A stretch of 64,000 nucleotides of DNA, from NCBI GenBank assembly GCA_038253945.1, contig JBBSGR010000003.1, positions 225,334-289,333 of the forward strand, read 5' to 3'. Each line of letters begins with the position of its first letter. The first letter of the stretch is position 1. Shown here one piece after another: positions 62,165-64,000 of the stretch. Both the position numbers and the translations under genes were made by a program. The notes under the pieces are model-generated. The model made no database searches, was not told where the DNA came from, and saw only the letters and a list, made by a program, of their open reading frames with translations. This DNA comes from JBBRYW01 sp038253945. Lineage in GTDB: Bacteria; Actinomycetota; Thermoleophilia; Gaiellales; Gaiellaceae.

Positions 62165-62273
62165 AAACAGGCGCGCCTCGTCACGCTGCGGTGGGTCGAC
62201 GTCGTCTCGAAGCGCCTGCGCAACTACAGCCTCCACCCGGTGCTCGGCGCCTTCATGATCAGCCAGGCGCGGG

Positions 62274-62530
62274 TCAGCTGACCGCGAGCTGCTGCGGCGC
62301 CAGACGATCGTCGCAGCGGCCATAGACGGGGAACACGGTCCCGAGCGCGATCGCTACCTCCCCGAAGATGTCCCCCCGGTGCGGCGCTGACCGACAAGGC
62401 GCTCGATTCGGTCCACGAGCTTGATCGGTTCGATCCGTCCCTCGAGCACGGCGAAGAGCGCGCGTTCCCCGTCTTCGTGCACCGCGTACTCTCCGGGCTG
62501 GAGGCTGATGTCGGCCGCCAGGCGGGTCAG
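62274..62530 (-). pseudogene. Cyclic-nucleotide-binding domain fragment with frameshift
   Basis: One frame gives LTRLAADISLQPGEYAVHED, then RALFAVLEGRIEPIKLVDR; another gives GDIFGEVAIALGTVFPV. Together they are the middle of a cNMP-binding beta-roll like that fused to thioredoxin-reductase-type enzymes in actinobacteria. Start and end are missing and a frameshift lies near 62385. Confidence 0.55.
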
Positions 62531-62546
62531 TCGCTAGCGGGATGCC

Positions 62547-62720
62547 GCGAGCTTCACGCTCGACACCTACATTCACCTACTCGACGACGAGCTCCCGGAG
62601 CCCGACTTCCTGGACACGTTGACGAAGGCCGCAGACGGCGAGCCGAGCGACGATTCCGCCGTCTCTGATGGGCAACAAAATGGGCAACATGACGTACCGA
62701 AACAGGCCGAAATCGCGTAA
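62547..62720 (+). pseudogene. 3' end of a tyrosine-recombinase integrase
   Basis: The last 57 codons of an integrase: ASFTLDTYIHLLDDELPEPD includes the catalytic Tyr region of actinobacterial island integrases (TLxTYxHL), and the frame ends at TAA 62720, 76 nt before the right att copy. A TAG cuts the frame just upstream and the rest of the gene is gone. Its place next to att agrees with its having inserted the island. Confidence 0.75.
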
Positions 62721-62796
62721 CAGGGGAACGCGCCGGATTCGTCCGATTAGCAGCGGTTTCCTTGACAGCACGCGATGAGCCGAAACGGCTCGGGAC

Positions 62797-62842
62797 GACT
62801 CTGGATCAGGTAGTCAAGGTTCGAGTCCTTGCCCCGCAGCCT
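62797..62842 (+). repeat. att copy at the right end of the island
   Basis: Exact copy of the tRNA-Gln 3' segment at 40663-40708. The 5' half of a tRNA is missing here, so it is not a second tRNA gene. Confidence 0.93.
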
Positions 62843-62843
62843 T

Positions 62844-62873
62844 GCGGAAGCCCGCTTCCCGAGCGGGTTTTCG
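62844..62873 (+). terminator. Displaced tRNA-Gln terminator
   Basis: GAAGCCCGCT and AGCGGGTTTTC pair around a tcccg loop with a T-rich 3' side. It stands directly after the right att copy, as the original terminator of tRNA-Gln would after island insertion. Confidence 0.65.
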
Positions 62874-63412
62874 CCTCCTAGCAAGCTCGGGGCCGACGCG
62901 TCCGCAACCCCCCTTTGCAAATGCGGTGCAAGTATCAAGCCCCGCCCCGTGCAGCCGCAGCGAGGCACGCAGCACCGCGTCCGGCGTGGAGTCGAGCAGC
63001 CAAGCGGACACGGCCCTCCGTTGCTCGTCCTTCGGCGCATTCTCCTTGCCGAGCCGCCGCAGGAGCTCGGTTGCGGTACGCGGTGGTGCGGGGGTATAGC
63101 TGCAGAGGTCGCGCTCGTTCTGGAAGAGGAGGCGGCGCGCCACGGTGCCCCGCACGGCGTATCTCGCCGTCATGCTCGAGCGCCACGCAGCCCGCCGCGT
63201 GCTGGATGCGGGAGCGTTACGTCACGGAGCACGCCGTGCCTGATCGACTTCACCTTGCCGGGCTCCTAATTGCGCCCGCGTATTTGCAGCTCATTTGCGG
63301 ACGCGGCGAGCCCGGTCTCCCTGATCCTGGGGCAGGAAAGGCGGCGTACCGCGCACGCCGTCTAGATCGCACAACAAGACGAAACAAGACGAAACAGGGC
63401 CGGCCGTCCACC
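62874..63412. other. 540 nt without a convincing gene
   Basis: Open frames exist on both strands but none has family features; one minus-strand frame (62814-63173) runs backwards into the att repeat. A tandem 10-bp repeat (acaagacgaa twice) lies at 63373-63392. Confidence 0.5.
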
Positions 63413-63865
63413 TTGACGAAGACGCCATCAGGCACAAAGCTCCCGCCCCAGTACGGCAACCTCTATACGCTCGGCCACGGCGCGTACTCGGACGCGCTCG
63501 TGCTCCCCGAGTCAGACGCCCTGGCGGAACAGGCGCTCGAGCGGGTGCCACACCTTTCCGAGACCGACAGGATCGCCGTCCGCGATTGGGCCATCGCTCA
63601 GATCCGGGTCTGGCGACTCGCCGCCTACGTCGAGAAACACGGTGAATTCGACGCGAAAGGCCGAATCCGGCCGGCGCTCGATCACCTTCGCCGGTGGATG
63701 TCCCGTGCCGAGACCGCACGCAGTCGGCTGGGGCTCGAGCCGCTCAGCCGCGTGTCTCTCGCGGTGGACGAAGCCCGCTTCGCCGAATCGTTACGTGAGC
63801 TAGCGCGCGAGGACCTTGCCGAGGGCCGACGACTTAAGGGCCTGTCCAAAAACTCGGATTGGTGA
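63413..63865 (+). CDS. Phage-like hypothetical protein, 3' end replaced by an IS
   Basis: 150 residues from TTG 63413. PPQYGNLYTLGHGAYSD at the start and a helical body (DWAIAQIRVWRLAAYVEKHG, LRRWMSRAETARSRLGLEPL) resemble small-terminase-type or related short phage proteins with a GNxxTxxHGxYS opening. The last residues (GLSKNSDW) come from the insertion sequence, so the original C-terminus is lost. Confidence 0.5.
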   Translation: MTKTPSGTKLPPQYGNLYTLGHGAYSDALVLPESDALAEQALERVPHLSETDRIAVRDWAIAQIRVWRLAAYVEKHGEFDAKGRIRPALDHLRRWMSRAETARSRLGLEPLSRVSLAVDEARFAESLRELAREDLAEGRRLKGLSKNSDW

Positions 63866-64000
63866 GGTCCGACCGGGGTCCTATGCTCGACTTGTCGAGC
63901 GAGGGGGTGCGGGGTGGCGATGGGGCAGCTGAAGGGGCAGGCGGCGACGTTGCAAGTGGAGATGGCGTGTCTGGACGAGCTCGTGCCTGAGGACGACCGC
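63838..64000 (+). mobile_element. Left end of an insertion sequence (IS1182/IS5-like)
   Basis: The sequence gggcctgtccaaaaac begins where the upstream coding pattern breaks and looks like a terminal inverted repeat; a transposase frame starts 76 nt further. The right end is outside the window, so the repeat and target duplication cannot be verified. Confidence 0.6.
63914..64000 (+). CDS. Transposase (5' end only)
   Basis: 29 codons to the window edge, from GTG 63914 or ATG 63920. QVEMACLDELVPEDDR is the usual opening of IS1182/IS5-type DDE transposases (LVPEDHxxR). Confidence 0.65.
   Translation, partial: MAMGQLKGQAATLQVEMACLDELVPEDDR

Larger units (their letters stand above)
40663..62842. 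mobile_element. 22-kb genomic island in tRNA-Gln carrying a Tc toxin locus
   Basis: Bounded by the 46-bp direct repeats and carrying a 3' integrase remnant beside the right repeat. Cargo: LuxR-type regulator, receiver-like protein, TcA-like and TcB-TcC-like toxin genes, flanked by broken genes at both ends. No intact integrase, conjugation or phage structural gene is visible, so it appears fixed. GC content is not visibly different from the chromosome, which suggests an origin in a related actinobacterium or long residence. Confidence 0.85.

Noticed and set aside
62797..62842. Second tRNA-Gln gene
   Set aside because: Only the 3' part is present; the acceptor 5' strand and D arm are missing, so it is an att repeat.
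62814..63173. A 119-codon minus-strand frame ending in the right att repeat
   Set aside because: It runs antisense through the tRNA-derived repeat and terminator and shows no family features.

Overview
The window is very GC-rich, gene-dense bacterial DNA with frequent GTG starts and many 1-4 nt start/stop overlaps. The style (SigB/F-type sigma factor with RsbW-like partner, alpha/beta-hydrolase adenylate cyclases, SpoIID/LytB protein, UspA and cupin proteins) suggests a deep-branching soil actinobacterium of the Thermoleophilia type (Gaiellales or Solirubrobacterales). That placement is inference; no rRNA or other marker is present to prove it.

Layout. 0-4.3 kb, minus strand: an amine-oxidation operon of APC permease, trimethylamine dehydrogenase with every catalytic residue in place, and the start of ETF beta, its expected electron acceptor. 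4.4-6.6 kb: small membrane protein, UspA-like protein and an MFS transporter with an odd 5' end. 6.7-10 kb: alaS and a duplicated fragment of its 3' end. 10-18.8 kb: mnmA, anti-sigma and sigma factor as one coupled string, then an MBL hydrolase-hisS-aspS string and two cell-envelope proteins. 19-31 kb: the histidine-utilisation genes hutI, hutU, hutH and glutamate formimidoyltransferase, together covering histidine to glutamate plus formimino-THF, interspersed with a VapBC module, an orphan VapC, an oxidoreductase, an MFS pump and a SpoIID-like protein. 30.8-40.6 kb: methyltransferase, uracil-DNA glycosylase-like protein, cupin, two tandem alpha/beta-hydrolase/adenylate cyclase fusions, a heterodimeric ABC exporter, a membrane protein and an HD-domain protein.

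From 40.66 to 62.84 kb lies a genomic island inserted in tRNA-Gln(CTG): the 3' 46 bp of the tRNA are repeated exactly at the far end, beside the 3' remnant of a tyrosine integrase. Its cargo is a Tc (insecticidal toxin complex)-type locus, all on the minus strand: an atypical LuxR-type regulator, a small receiver-like protein overlapping the toxin gene, a 3475-residue TcA-like protein, and a 2486-residue TcB-TcC fusion ending in a poly-serine linker and an unrecognised C-terminal effector. This is the most unusual part of the window. Both island ends hold broken genes (TetR, cyclic-nucleotide-binding, FN3-like and integrase remnants).

Beyond the right att copy there is a short phage-like ORF cut by an insertion sequence whose transposase runs off the window.
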